64,000 nt of DNA from NCBI GenBank assembly GCA_963675135.1, contig OY776133.1, positions 39,773,494 to 39,837,493 on the forward strand. The letters are read 5' to 3'. The notes beneath the pieces are model-generated. The model had not been told where the DNA came from and did not search any database. It saw nothing but the letters and a program-made list of their open reading frames with translations. Positions 20,940 through 31,229 of the stretch are shown one piece after another. How positions within the stretch are numbered: the first letter of the stretch is position 1; every line of letters starts with the position of its first letter. The stretch is from Galeopsis tetrahit (Eukaryota; Streptophyta; Magnoliopsida; Lamiales; Lamiaceae). A program made the translations under genes and the position numbers.

Positions 20940-21188
20940 CACTTTTACAAAAAAAATTACTTGCACATGAAAATACCTCCACAAAATTAATACCCTCTCA
21001 ACATCATTTTATTTTTAAAATTATCACATCTTTTTATATATATTTTACTTTACACTTCACCATATCCACTTTACATCTCACCAAATCACCTAAAATACCC
21101 CTCATTTATCTTACATCATCAATCACTAATTTTTTTTTTTAAATTGTGTCGATCAAACTGTGCAAGTAATTTCGGGACGGGGAGAGTA
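20940..21188. mobile_element. Degenerate Stowaway-like MITE
   Basis: Near the left end 'attacttgcaca' and near the right end 'tgtgcaagtaatttcgggacggggag' are complementary, matching the ends of the well-preserved MITE at 61490-61690 (ggattacttgcacacc, gcaagtaatcttgggacgg). The outermost left bases are eroded. Confidence 0.55.
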
Positions 21189-21613
21189 TTATTTTTAAAA
21201 ATGATATTCTCATGAGAATATCGAAATTAGAAAGAAAAAAATTAGAAAAATGAAATTGAGTATTAACAATGTATATCTAGATGCATAGAGTGTTCCCTCT
21301 ATAATGATTATCTCAAAAAACTGTTTTACTTTTTTTCATTGAAAACAAAAGTAATTTTATAATTTAAAAGTTGCAAGAAATAAGGATGAACTATCAAGTT
21401 CAAATTCACTAGTTAACTAAAAGTAATCTTATACTTTTTCGATAGTCTTATTTATTTTATATTTTTTTCCACAAAATAGTCTTATTTATTTTATATTTTT
21501 TGTCCACAAAATATAATTTTATATACTTTGTGAAGATCATCACATTTCAATCATTACTTAATTGTTCAAATTACCCTTAATTTTATTAAAAAATAATCAC
21601 TTTAAGGTTCCCA
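21189..21613. other. AT-rich spacer with a duplicated 50-bp piece
   Basis: A segment reading 'ccacaaaatagtcttatttattttatattttt' is duplicated next to itself around 21440-21510. No gene seen. Confidence 0.5.
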
Positions 21614-21877
21614 ATGATTCAATGTGACCACTTAGGTCTACGTTGCCACGATATTGTTCTATGGAAGCGGGCGGACAGTTTAGAAGCTCGGCCCGATTTT
21701 TTTGGTGTCGTAGGGGAGGGATTGACCTTTCTAACGCATATTCAGTCGTACCGGCATGGCCCCACTGATTTGTTTTCGATCAGAGCATCAAGCAGCGCAA
21801 CCCGGTTCTACTTGACTAAGCCCGTGCTCCTCCAAAAAGGGAGTTACCCTACATTTTCTTTAAAATGTAAATACATT
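21614..21877 (+). other. Second organelle-like insertion
   Basis: A sharply bounded GC-richer island with one open frame (98 aa; CDHLGLRCHDIVLWKRADSLEARPDFFG at the start). GC content and style fit plant mitochondrial DNA, and it lies 1.1 kb from the larger organelle block. I cannot identify the source gene. Confidence 0.4.
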
Positions 21878-21910
21878 TGGTGGAGGCAGGTAGTTACTAT
21901 TGTCATATAA

Positions 21911-23339
21911 ATATTACTGTGAAATAGGTCAGTGTCAAATTGTACACTAGCATATTATTTAATACAATTAATAACTTAATGTATATATGTAATGTATTAT
22001 AATATATATATATATATATTCTCGATTTCATAGAAAGAGTGAGAATTTTTATCTTTACAACTTATCACATGCAGAATTTTCTCTTGGAGCCTCTAATTTT
22101 GTTTTTATATAATTATGCAATATGTTTTTTCTTCTGTTTTTTACCTTCTTCTTTTGGCTATTTTTAATATTAAAAAGGAAAAATATTGTCCTTGCTTAGA
22201 CCGGGACTCGTTTGTAATATAATGAGCACAAAAATTCAAATTAGGAAAATCCCTTATTAATTATAGTAGGGATTTTTTTTTAATGTATCAATCTCCCATT
22301 CATTTAGTTTATGTGTTATTTTTAGAATAATTTCATTTTATTAAATTAATTCATTTTCTTGAAAAATTATTTCATTAAAGTAATGAGTATTAATTTAAAT
22401 GAAAAGTTTGACTAATTTCTTTATTACATTTTCATTTATTAATGAAAAAATAACTTTTATATTACGTGTATTTTTTATTATATGATATATTATTTAAATT
22501 ATTTAGTAACATAATGTATTTGAAAAATAAAGTTTTACTTATTAAAAAATAGAGAAAATATATTTTAAAATTTTACACATATTATTTAAATATATTTTTT
22601 TATATATAATTAGATTATTTTATATAATAAAAAAAATTAAAGTAAACGAGAACTGTAAATTAAAGTCTAGGCAGTTCTATTGGACCACAATGCAGATTGG
22701 ACCACAGTACGGCCCGGCCCAACCCAGCCCACACCGATAATACAAATATATTTAATTTTCACGGGTTATTGTCACAAATTGTTGTTTCTGGTTGGCATTA
22801 CCTGAAGATGGAGACACGTCTCAGATACACAAACATTACAAAACTATCTCTAAATAGCCATTGGATACCCTCAATTGCAACAAAAACATCACTTAAAAAA
22901 AAATACGAGGTATTGTGAAAGAAAATGTAATGGCATAGAGATAATTTTGAAGGTAAAAGTTGTGAGAATTTTTTTTTTAGAGTGTGAAAATTAACGTGGA
23001 ACTGATTAAAAAGAAAATGAATGAGATCACGTGTTTTAATTTTGGTGTTCCACATCTTATTACACTATATGGGTAATTGACATGTGTTAAATTAAAAAAT
23101 AATCAACGTCCTATAATATTGGGGACAACACGTGTTAAAAATTCAGTAGAGTGGAATATCCGTGAAATATAAAAAGTGAAATTGAATAATCGAATCGAAA
23201 AAAAAAGTGGTGTGAAAACTGATTAGAGACGGAAAATAACAATTTAGGAATATAAACAAAGGTTTTTTTTTTCCCTCAAAATAGTTGATAAACATAGTTT
23301 TTTTAAGATGTGTCTGCATTGTATAAAATTTGTCAAGAG
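21911..23339. other. AT-rich spacer with a dispersed repeat at 23070-23200
   Basis: No gene. 23070-23200 (gacatgtgttaaatta, atcaacgtcctataat, caacacgtgttaaaaattc) belongs to a dispersed repeat also seen at 18840-18960 and 34625-34780. A short TA microsatellite lies at 22003-22020. Confidence 0.5.
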
Positions 23340-23730
23340 TTTACCTAAGTTAAAAGATGAGTTCGATTTAAGGGTCAATACTTTTTTTCACTCGACTAAA
23401 TTTGATAGTTATCCAACTGATCAGTTTTTTAGTATTCAGTAGGTTAGATATTTGTCCTAGATGAAATACCCTCGCACTCAATAACTTTATCTGTCAGCTG
23501 ATTTAACTTCACTAAATCAGCTACCCAGTTATTCACGAAATTCACTTCTCCTCTATAGTCTTTTCACCCTTCATTGTAACTCGTTTGAGGGCCAACAAGT
23601 GGTATTAGAGCAATGATTCTCTAGACCACTGACTTTGTTTATCCTAGTATTTTTTAGGAAAAAATATTTGTGGTTACTAAATTATTATTCACAAATTAAT
23701 AAACAAGTGGTATCAGAATAGTGATTCTCT
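23340..23730 (+). repeat. Eroded copia LTR end with duplicated primer-site region
   Basis: At 23595 an LTR-like 'caaca' end is followed by tggtattagagc (23600-23611), a near copy of the Met-tRNA primer site TGGTATCAGAGC. The block recurs at 23708 (tggtatcagaat), and each copy is followed by gattctctagaccac. It looks like the 5' LTR end and leader of a dead copia element with a local duplication of about 108 bp. Confidence 0.5.
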
Positions 23731-24848
23731 AGACCACCGACTCGTGAAACCTCGAACTTGACTTGTTTTTACTAATAAACAAAGTGAACTCGAGCTCGTG
23801 AAACACTCGACTTATAAATGAGTTGATTCTAGCACGAGTCAAGTTTGAACTTCAAATATTCGTGCCCACTTAAACTCGAATAATAGCCTTATGGCTATTA
23901 TCATGTACAAATTAAATTGAGGGGGGTTGATAATAAAGCCAATCACGGTAGGAATGTGTATCCCCTGGCAAAACAGATGGTATGGAAATTGGCCTTATCT
24001 TTCCTTAAGTCTGGTTCCTATCAAATCATTTTATGGGCCCTTTGCTTTATTTCTCCTGCAAAACCCCTCTGCAACCTTTGGCTCCCTCCCTCCATTTCTT
24101 AACTTTATTAGAGAGTTTTTTTTTTTTTTTGTCAATGTTGGAATGTTACCAAATTTTTAGGGTCACCACGATTTTTTTATGATAATAATTAAGATATCAA
24201 ATTTCAAAGTAGATTGGACTTTGAAAATAAATATTTTATGCAACTAATTTACAAATTACAGTACACTACAATTCACGCGAAGTAGGATAGTTCTAGTGGT
24301 AAGAGCACTACTATTTGTAGATAGTGGTCACGTCAGACTTAGTAACTACTGATCAGATCTGTGAGCCGATAGATATGCTATCCTCGATCCGTGAACGACA
24401 TTCATATCACACCACCCTAGCAATGGCAAGCTAGGCAGTGAGCTCAATAATAAACTCGTCGACAACACGAGATGGGCGAACACCAACCCAAAGTTTTGAC
24501 CACAAGCAAGGTGAGCTCGCCTAGGAGTTAGTAGAAATGAGGCTCAGACCTCGTCACCCCTTGAACTTAAAAACGCAAAAGGTTACCTCCAAGAGATATT
24601 AAAGTATAACTATTTTTCTGTAGAAGGATATCAAGGTACAACCAACATTAATATGAGCATATCAGAAAGATATGAAGGTAAAACGACACTTAATGTCACC
24701 AGAACTGCTTAAGTGAGACAATAAGGATGCAGTCGCCTAAAGTATAAGTGCATTAAACCACGGTATTAAGGCATTTAATGGCCCCATAACCCATGTCCTT
24801 AAATCAATTAGAGGGCCAGGATTAAATCTTGCTCGTAAGAACATTATC

Positions 24849-24971
24849 ATATGACGAAGTTGGATAACTCAAGTGGTTAGAGCACCACTACCTAGGCTTT
24901 AGATCCTATGTTCGAGTCATGGGGAGGGGAAAAGGGATGGGTATTTAATGTAATTCAAAAAAAAAAAAAAA
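24849..24971 (+). mobile_element. tRNA-derived SINE with perfect target duplication
   Basis: The head has pol III promoter-like boxes: ggataactcaagtggttagagc (box A) and tgttcgagtca (box B). The body 'ggggaggggaaaagggatgggtatttaatg' is shared with the SINE at 41853, and the tail is about 15 A. The 9-bp direct repeat AACATTATC flanks it exactly (24840-24848 and 24972-24980). It is transcribed by RNA polymerase III and mobilised by a LINE reverse transcriptase. Confidence 0.85.
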
Positions 24972-24985
24972 AACATTATCCTATA

Positions 24986-25791
24986 TGTTACTATTGTCAA
25001 TGATAATTCGACTCCGATTAGACGTCTCCAATCACAAGCAAAATTATCGGCCACAATTCAATCCAACGAAAGCATGGCAATTCACAAATATAAACGAAAA
25101 CGAAAACAGAGCACAAGAAGATTTAAGTGGTTCGATCAACGTGATCTACATCCACTGGACACACGACTTCAATTTGATTAGTTCAAGAGATGTTTACACA
25201 CTCATCACTCGGAAAGGGATTTATCCTCACTTCACTCGTGAACTCTCAACTCTCAAAACGAATGCTCGTACGCGTCAAGGATTACAAATACAAGTAATGG
25301 GGTATTTATAGGTTGTCAAGGGTGATTGCAGCGTGTGTTGAAAGCGTGCTCTGTTGCCACGTGGATTCTGTTACAACCGTGTAACAAACTCACACCTTCA
25401 GCGTGACCCAATGTGAATTGACCTCCTTGCCCTTCACTTGTCTTCGTAAGACAAGACGACTCCATACTTAGCCAAAAATTAACCCTGCTAACAGAACTCA
25501 ACTAGTCTGGTCAGACCTCTACTTGTCTGGTCTTCCCAACTCGTCTTGTCCTTCGCAACACCCATCTCATCTGTTTGGACTCCTCCAACTCATCTGATCT
25601 GGTCTGAGTTAACTTGTCTGACTCCACCAGCTGATACGCCCAACAGCTGAGTCCTTCAGAAGACTTCTATCAACTAAGTACCTCGACTGATCTGCCCAAC
25701 AGACGAGTACAGTAGTAGAGTAGAATCTACCTGATCTTCACAAGAAGAGTAGCACTTGTCTAGTCTAGGAGGATTTGAGATAAACCTCACA
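24986..25791 (-). repeat. 3' LTR of the Tnt1-like element (806 bp)
   Basis: On the minus strand it runs from TGTGAGGTTTATCTC to GACAATAGTAACA, preceded by the purine tract AAAGGTGGAGAAT. Differences from the other LTR that I can see lie near 25044, 25166, 25412, 25681 and 25747. Confidence 0.95.
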
Positions 25792-25804
25792 ATTCTCCAC
25801 CTTT
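25792..25804 (-). promoter_or_regulatory. Polypurine tract
   Basis: The minus strand reads AAAGGTGGAGAAT directly before the 3' LTR; a second similar tract (AAGGTGGAGATTTTG) lies about 20 bases upstream. It primes plus-strand DNA synthesis. Confidence 0.75.
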
Positions 25805-26121
25805 AGCTCAAAATCTCCACCTTGAACTAAACAGCTCCGATCTATCCTTCTCAAAGGACAGACTCTACTACTAATCTGCCGCCACCAGACTAGTAGCCTT
25901 CTCCGCAGAGGTCACTAATGCAAACCAACTGACCTAAGACATAAACCAAACTTCTCCTTTGGTAATGCTAAAGTAAATGCATCAGCAGGGTTCTCCTCAG
26001 TAGCTATCTTAACCACCTGGATGCTCCCCTTCTCCACAATATCTCTCACAAAGTACAGCTTCACATCAATGTGTTTGGTTCTCTCGTGATACCCCTGATG
26101 CTTTGCGAGATGTATTGCGCT

Positions 26122-29100
26122 TTAATTATCACAGAAGACAGTCACACTGTTCTGAGATAAACCAAATTCCTTAAGAATCCCTTTCAGCCACATGCTTTCC
26201 TTAACTGCCTCAGTCAAGGCCACGTACTCCGCTTCAGTAGTAGACAATGCAACTACGGATTGATGAATAGACCTCCATGACACTGCCGTACCAAATAGAG
26301 TGAACACATATCCTGTTAAGGATTTTCGAGTGTCAACATTGGCTGCGTAATCGGCATCAACGTATCCCACAAGTGCATCCCCCTCACTTGGCATCTTCTG
26401 AAATTTCAGACCCGTCTGTGCTGATCCCAGAACATATCTCATAACCCACTTAACCGTTTCCCAATGGCTTAAACCTGGATCACTCATATATCTGCTGATC
26501 ACACTCATAGCATGCGTCAAGTCTGGCCTACAACACACCATAGCATACATTAAACTCCCTACAGCACTGGCATAAGGTATCTTGCTCATCTGAGTTCGCT
26601 CTTGGCTGTTCCTGGGACTCATCTGATTGGACAATCGATGATGTTGGCCAATAGGAGTAGAGACAGTCTTTGCCTTATGCATTCTGAACCTCTCTAACAC
26701 CTTCTGAAGATAAGTAGGTTGACTCAGCAGAATAGACGTATCTAGTCTACTGATCTCCATCCCAAGAATCACTTTGGCTTCACCAAGATCTTTCATCTCA
26801 AACTCCCGTTTGAGGATCTCCTTAACTTGATTAACACTGTCAATAGACTCGCCTGCTATTAACATGTCATCAACATACAACAGAAGATAGGTAGTAGCAG
26901 TCCCAACCCGTCTGAAATAGACACAGCTGTCGTACAAGCTCCTTGTAAAACCAGCTGAGCAAATGTACTCATCAAACCTCAAGTACCATTGTCTAGGGCT
27001 TTGTTTGAGGCCATAGAGGGACTTCTTCAACAGACAGACCTTGTCTTCCCCTTCTTCTATGTCCAACCCTTCTGGTAACTTCATGTAGATCCTCTCTTCT
27101 AGAGATCCATGTAAGAAAGCTGTGGTCACATCCATCTGATGTAGCTCCAATTCGAATTGAGCAACCATAGCTAACAAGATTCTGATGCTACAATGCTTCA
27201 CAACAGGTGAGAAGATTTCATTGAAATCGATACCTTCTTTCTGTGTAAATCCCTTAGCTACAAGCCTCGCCTTGTATCTAAGCTTGCCACCCCTCTGAGC
27301 CTCCACCTTCTTTTTATAGATCCACTTGCACCCAACCAACTTCTTGTTCTTGGGCCTTTGAACAATCTCCCATGTCTGGTTCTTGTTCAAAGAAAGCAGC
27401 TCCTCCTCCATAGCAACTATCCACTTCTCCTTGTCGTGGCAGCTGATGGCTTCTGAATAAGACTTCGGCTCCAGAGACTCCACCTCAAGAGCTGCACATA
27501 ATGCAAATGAGACTATGTCAGCTTGCCCGTACCTCTGAGGTGGGTGGACTTCTCGTCTGGTTCTGTCCCGTGCCAGCTGATAATGTTGAAGATCATTCTC
27601 ACTTTGAGGATCGCCCTCCTCATCTGGATCAATATCATCTCCAACTGGTCTTGTGGAGTCAACTTGCTCCACCTCGACTTGTGTCTCGTCTGGTTGGTTA
27701 TCAGCTGCACTAGTACTCGTACTAGTCTGTTCTGATAGAGGCATCCGACTCTCATCAAACGTAACATCTCTACTGATTATACATTTCTGCATCCCAGCTT
27801 CGAGGCACCATAACCTGTATCCTTTCACGCCAGAAGGATACCCAACAAACACGCATCGCAATGCTCGAGGCTCAAGCTTATCTTGCTTGACATGAGCATA
27901 AGCTTGACATCCAAATACTTTCAAATGATTGTAATCGGCTGCACGTCCAGACCACAACTCCTCTGGGGTTTTGTATTGCACAGCCGAGGAAGGACTCCTG
28001 TTTATCAAGTAGGCTGCAGTAGACACAGCCTCTCCCCAAAACAACTTCGGCAGACAAGAACTGTTCAACATACACCTGACTCTCTCAAGTAGTGTCTGGT
28101 TCATCCTCTCAGCTACTCCGTTTTGCTGAGGGGTCCCTGGCACAGTCCTATGCCGTACTATTCCTTTCGATTTGCAGAACGCATTGAACTCGTCTGATAG
28201 GTACTCCAGACCATTATCAGTTCTCAAATGTTTGAGAGTCTTGCCTGTGACATTTTCACATTCAATGAGCCATTCCTTGAATTTCTCAAATGCTTCTGAT
28301 TTCGACTTGAGAATAGACACCCACACCTTTCTTGAGTAGTCGTCTATGATAGACAGGAAGTATTTTCCACCAGACCTCGTCTGATTCCTCGCTGGCCCCC
28401 ATAGATCAGAATGGACATAGTCCATGATCCCATTGGTAGAGTGAACACCCTTACCAAACTTAAGTCTCTTGGACTTACCAAGGATACAAGACTCACACAA
28501 GTCGAGTTGAGTGATCTTGTCTTTGCCAAGCAGACCTTGTCTAGACAACTCCACTAGGCCCTTCTCGCCTACGTGAGCTAGTCTTTTGTGCCACAACATC
28601 GAGTTGTCTTGCACCTCCGCTACATCTGATCTACCAGCTACTGTTTCTCCCTTAAGAAAGTAGAGATCACTCCTTCTCTCGCCTTTCAGGACAGTCAGCT
28701 CCCCTTTTGACACACTGAGCTCTCCATCAGCCGACTGGAATTTATAGCCCATAGAATCCAGCATCCCAAGTGAGATCAAATTCCTCTTGAGTTCAGGTAC
28801 GTACCTAACACTCTTGAGTATTCTTACTACCCCATCGTACATCTTCAGGTGAACACTACCTTCTCCAACAACTTTGCAAGTGTGATCATTCCCAAGCAGA
28901 ACAGAACCGCCCTTCTGTTGCTTGAAGTCATGAAACCAATCTCGTCTTGGAGTCATATGGAAAGAACACCCTGAATCAAGGATCCATGCTTGTTGTTCGG
29001 TAGAGGATGTGATGGTTAGCGCTTGAGCAGACTCGTAGCCTTCTTGCTCCTTCTCAACTTGAGTCTGATTAGCTTGATTCTTGTCATTAGAGGTATTGGC

Positions 29101-29892
29101 ACCAGATTTCCTCAAGAACTGCTTGTATTTATGACAAGCATTCTTATAGTGCCCAGGTTTGTTGCAATGGTAGCACACTGCCTCACCTTGATTGGACACA
29201 GCTGATTTTCCCTTATCAGCTCCTTTGGGTTGACTAGACCCCTTCTTGGCACCAGATCGCTTCTGGCCACCTCTGATTGCCAATCCTTCTCCGCTACTGA
29301 CCTTGTCTACTTGAGACGTTTTGTTGTGCAGCAGCTTGGACTTGACAGCCAGCATTACATCCTCCAATGTAATACTTTCCTTCCTACCATACAAGATGGT
29401 GTCCTTTAAGATTTCAAAGGACTTAGGGAGAGCACTCAATAGAATCAGAGCCTTATCCTCTTCCTCTAACTTGACATCTAAATTCTCTAGATCATCAAGA
29501 ATTCTATTGAACTCATCAAGCTGATCCGGAATGGGTTTGTCATCCACCATTCTGAAGGCATACAGCTTCTGTTTCGAATAGAGACGGTTAGCTAAGGTTT
29601 TAACCATGTAGAGTTTACCTAGCTTGTCCCAGACCTCTTTCGCGGTTTTCTCTTTAGCCACCTCTCTCAGAACCTTATCACCAAGGCAGAGCAGAATAGT
29701 GCTTCGAGCTTTCCTGAGCATCTTGCTCCTTTCAGCAGCAACGGAGGCAGATTCCTCAGTTGGGGCTGTAGACTCTTCGAGCACGTCGAACAAGCCTTGC
29801 TGTTCTAGGAGAGCCTGCATCTTGACTCTCCACAGCCCAAAGTCACCTGTGCCTGAGAACTTCTCAATATTATACTTGGTCGAATTCTCCAT
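26122..29892 (-). CDS. Gag-pol polyprotein of the Tnt1-like copia element (1256 aa, prematurely ended)
   Basis: Gag starts MENSTKYNIEKFSGTGDFGLW. The zinc knuckle is C240, C243, H248, C253; the protease motif is DSG at 306-308. The integrase zinc site is H435, H440, C466, C469, and its catalytic triad is D496, D559, E595 (D-x35-E). RT has D921 and YVDD with D1008-D1009. RNase H has D1179, E1222 and D1255. The frame stops with TAA right after D1255-N1256, where relatives have Gln. The same frame then stays open for 68 more codons to a TAG at 25915-25917, so the full product would be about 1325 aa, the size of tobacco Tnt1 (1328 aa). CAA to TAA is one C-to-T change. The start Met lies about 75 bp inside the 5' LTR. 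Confidence 0.93.
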   Translation of the reverse strand: MENSTKYNIEKFSGTGDFGLWRVKMQALLEQQGLFDVLEESTAPTEESASVAAERSKMLRKARSTILLCLGDKVLREVAKEKTAKEVWDKLGKLYMVKTLANRLYSKQKLYAFRMVDDKPIPDQLDEFNRILDDLENLDVKLEEEDKALILLSALPKSFEILKDTILYGRKESITLEDVMLAVKSKLLHNKTSQVDKVSSGEGLAIRGGQKRSGAKKGSSQPKGADKGKSAVSNQGEAVCYHCNKPGHYKNACHKYKQFLRKSGANTSNDKNQANQTQVEKEQEGYESAQALTITSSTEQQAWILDSGCSFHMTPRRDWFHDFKQQKGGSVLLGNDHTCKVVGEGSVHLKMYDGVVRILKSVRYVPELKRNLISLGMLDSMGYKFQSADGELSVSKGELTVLKGERRSDLYFLKGETVAGRSDVAEVQDNSMLWHKRLAHVGEKGLVELSRQGLLGKDKITQLDLCESCILGKSKRLKFGKGVHSTNGIMDYVHSDLWGPARNQTRSGGKYFLSIIDDYSRKVWVSILKSKSEAFEKFKEWLIECENVTGKTLKHLRTDNGLEYLSDEFNAFCKSKGIVRHRTVPGTPQQNGVAERMNQTLLERVRCMLNSSCLPKLFWGEAVSTAAYLINRSPSSAVQYKTPEELWSGRAADYNHLKVFGCQAYAHVKQDKLEPRALRCVFVGYPSGVKGYRLWCLEAGMQKCIISRDVTFDESRMPLSEQTSTSTSAADNQPDETQVEVEQVDSTRPVGDDIDPDEEGDPQSENDLQHYQLARDRTRREVHPPQRYGQADIVSFALCAALEVESLEPKSYSEAISCHDKEKWIVAMEEELLSLNKNQTWEIVQRPKNKKLVGCKWIYKKKVEAQRGGKLRYKARLVAKGFTQKEGIDFNEIFSPVVKHCSIRILLAMVAQFELELHQMDVTTAFLHGSLEERIYMKLPEGLDIEEGEDKVCLLKKSLYGLKQSPRQWYLRFDEYICSAGFTRSLYDSCVYFRRVGTATTYLLLYVDDMLIAGESIDSVNQVKEILKREFEMKDLGEAKVILGMEISRLDTSILLSQPTYLQKVLERFRMHKAKTVSTPIGQHHRLSNQMSPRNSQERTQMSKIPYASAVGSLMYAMVCCRPDLTHAMSVISRYMSDPGLSHWETVKWVMRYVLGSAQTGLKFQKMPSEGDALVGYVDADYAANVDTRKSLTGYVFTLFGTAVSWRSIHQSVVALSTTEAEYVALTEAVKESMWLKGILKEFGLSQNSVTVFCDN

Positions 29893-29946
29893 CTTCGATC
29901 TGGCAATTGATTAATGGTTGACAATCGATTCCTCTCGATCCCGATC

Positions 29947-29966
29947 GTTCCCACAGACGGCGCCAA
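29947..29966 (-). promoter_or_regulatory. Primer binding site
   Basis: One base inside the 5' LTR, the minus strand reads TGGCGCCGTCTGTGGGAACG. This begins TGG, the complement of a tRNA CCA end, and differs from the common Met-tRNA site of copia elements. An almost identical site starts the gypsy-type element at 49124. I do not assign the tRNA. Confidence 0.75.
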
Positions 29967-29967
29967 T

Positions 29968-30773
29968 TGTTACTATTGTCAATGATAATTCGACTCCGAT
30001 TAGACGTCTCCAATCACAAGCAAAATAATCGGCCACAATTCAATCCAACGAAAGCATGGCAATTCACAAATATAAACGAAAACGAAAACAGAGCACAAGA
30101 AGATTTAAGTGGTTCGATCAACGTGATCTACATCCACTGGACACGCGACTTCAATTTGATTAGTTCAAGAGATGTTTACACACTCATCACTCGGAAAGGG
30201 ATTTATCCTCACTTCACTCGTGAACTCTCAACTCTCAAAACGAATGCTCGTACGCGTCAAGGATTACAAATACAAGTAATGGGGTATTTATAGGTTGTCA
30301 AGGGTGATTGCAGCGTGTGTTGAAAGCGTGCTCTGTTGCCACGTGGATTCTGTTACAACCGTGTAACAAACTCACACCTTCAGCGTGACCCAATCTGAAT
30401 TGACCTCCTTGCCCTTCACTTGTCTTCGTAAGACAAGACGACTCCATACTTAGCCAAAAATTAACCCTGCTAACAGAACTCAACTAGTCTGGTCAGACCT
30501 CTACTTGTCTGGTCTTCCCAACTCGTCTTGTCCTTCGCAACACCCATCTCATCTGTTTGGACTCCTCCAACTCATCTGATCTGGTCTGAGTTAACTTGTC
30601 TGACTCCACCAGCTGATACGCCCAACAGCTGAGTCCTTCAGAAGACTTCTATCAACTAAGTAACTCGACTGATCTGCCCAACAGACGAGTACAGTAGTAG
30701 AGTAGAATCTACCTGATCTTCACAAGACGAGTAGCACTTGTCTAGTCTAGGAGGATTTGAGATAAACCTCACA
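29968..30773 (-). repeat. 5' LTR of the Tnt1-like element (806 bp), with TATA box
   Basis: Same length and ends as the 3' LTR. The minus strand has CTATAAATACC at 30283-30293, a strong TATA box that probably drives element RNA. Upstream are several repeats of the word family TCTGGTC/ACTCGTC (30480-30720), possible enhancer motifs of the U3 region. Confidence 0.92.
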
Positions 30774-30778
30774 CTATA

Positions 30779-31229
30779 AATAGATGTTTTATTCTTATTG
30801 TAAATGGTTGAAATATTCAAAAGAGAACTTTTGAGTTCTCCCCTGCATTGTGTGTTCTTGCATTCCTTCGATCTTTTATTGCTCAATCGTTATTATATTT
30901 GTTTGGTAATTGTTAAACTCAAAATCCAGCCACATTCTCATATAAAATTTGGTTAGTCGAAATGACAATTCACAAATTACATCAATAATAAATAAAGTAG
31001 AGAAATAGAATTAACTATTATACAAATCATTATTAAAACAGAACAAAATCTTGGTGCAAATCAGTCAATTGACAAATGTGATCAGGAGGGATAAATTTTT
31101 TTTTTATTATTGTAACATGTCATTATCATTTAATTAATTCATTTGTTTCATTTTTCGTGTTTCACTTATGTTCCACACTCCAGGATCTTTAACACGAAGT
31201 TTCTATTATTATGAGACGTTCAATTATTT
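30779..31229. other. AT-rich spacer
   Basis: No gene seen between the copia element and the right inverted-repeat arm. Confidence 0.5.

Larger units (their letters stand above)
24986..30773 (-). mobile_element. Young Tnt1-like Ty1/copia retrotransposon (5.8 kb)
   Basis: Two 806-bp LTRs, 24986-25791 and 29968-30773, differ at about five positions by eye. The perfect 5-bp target duplication CTATA lies at 24981-24985 and 30774-30778. Primer site 29947-29966, polypurine tract 25792-25804 and one long gag-pol frame lie between. All domains of an autonomous Tnt1/Tork-type element are present in copia order. The only coding lesion I see is a TAA near the end of RNase H. The element landed five bases beyond the SINE's right target duplication. 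Confidence 0.95.

Noticed and set aside
24284..24500. tRNA-like words (ggatagttctagtggtaagagca) suggesting a third SINE
   Set aside because: Only a box A-like start is seen. There is no box B, no shared SINE body, no A tail and no target duplication.
24868..24915. A genuine tRNA gene
   Set aside because: The boxes belong to a SINE with poly-A tail and target duplications; no cloverleaf with a proper acceptor stem is present.
24985..25311. 108-aa plus frame present twice (also 29967-30293)
   Set aside because: It is the LTR sequence read antisense to the element; its duplication reflects the two LTRs.
27501..29914. Plus-strand frames of 60-96 aa inside the copia pol region
   Set aside because: They are antisense shadows of the 1256-aa gag-pol frame.
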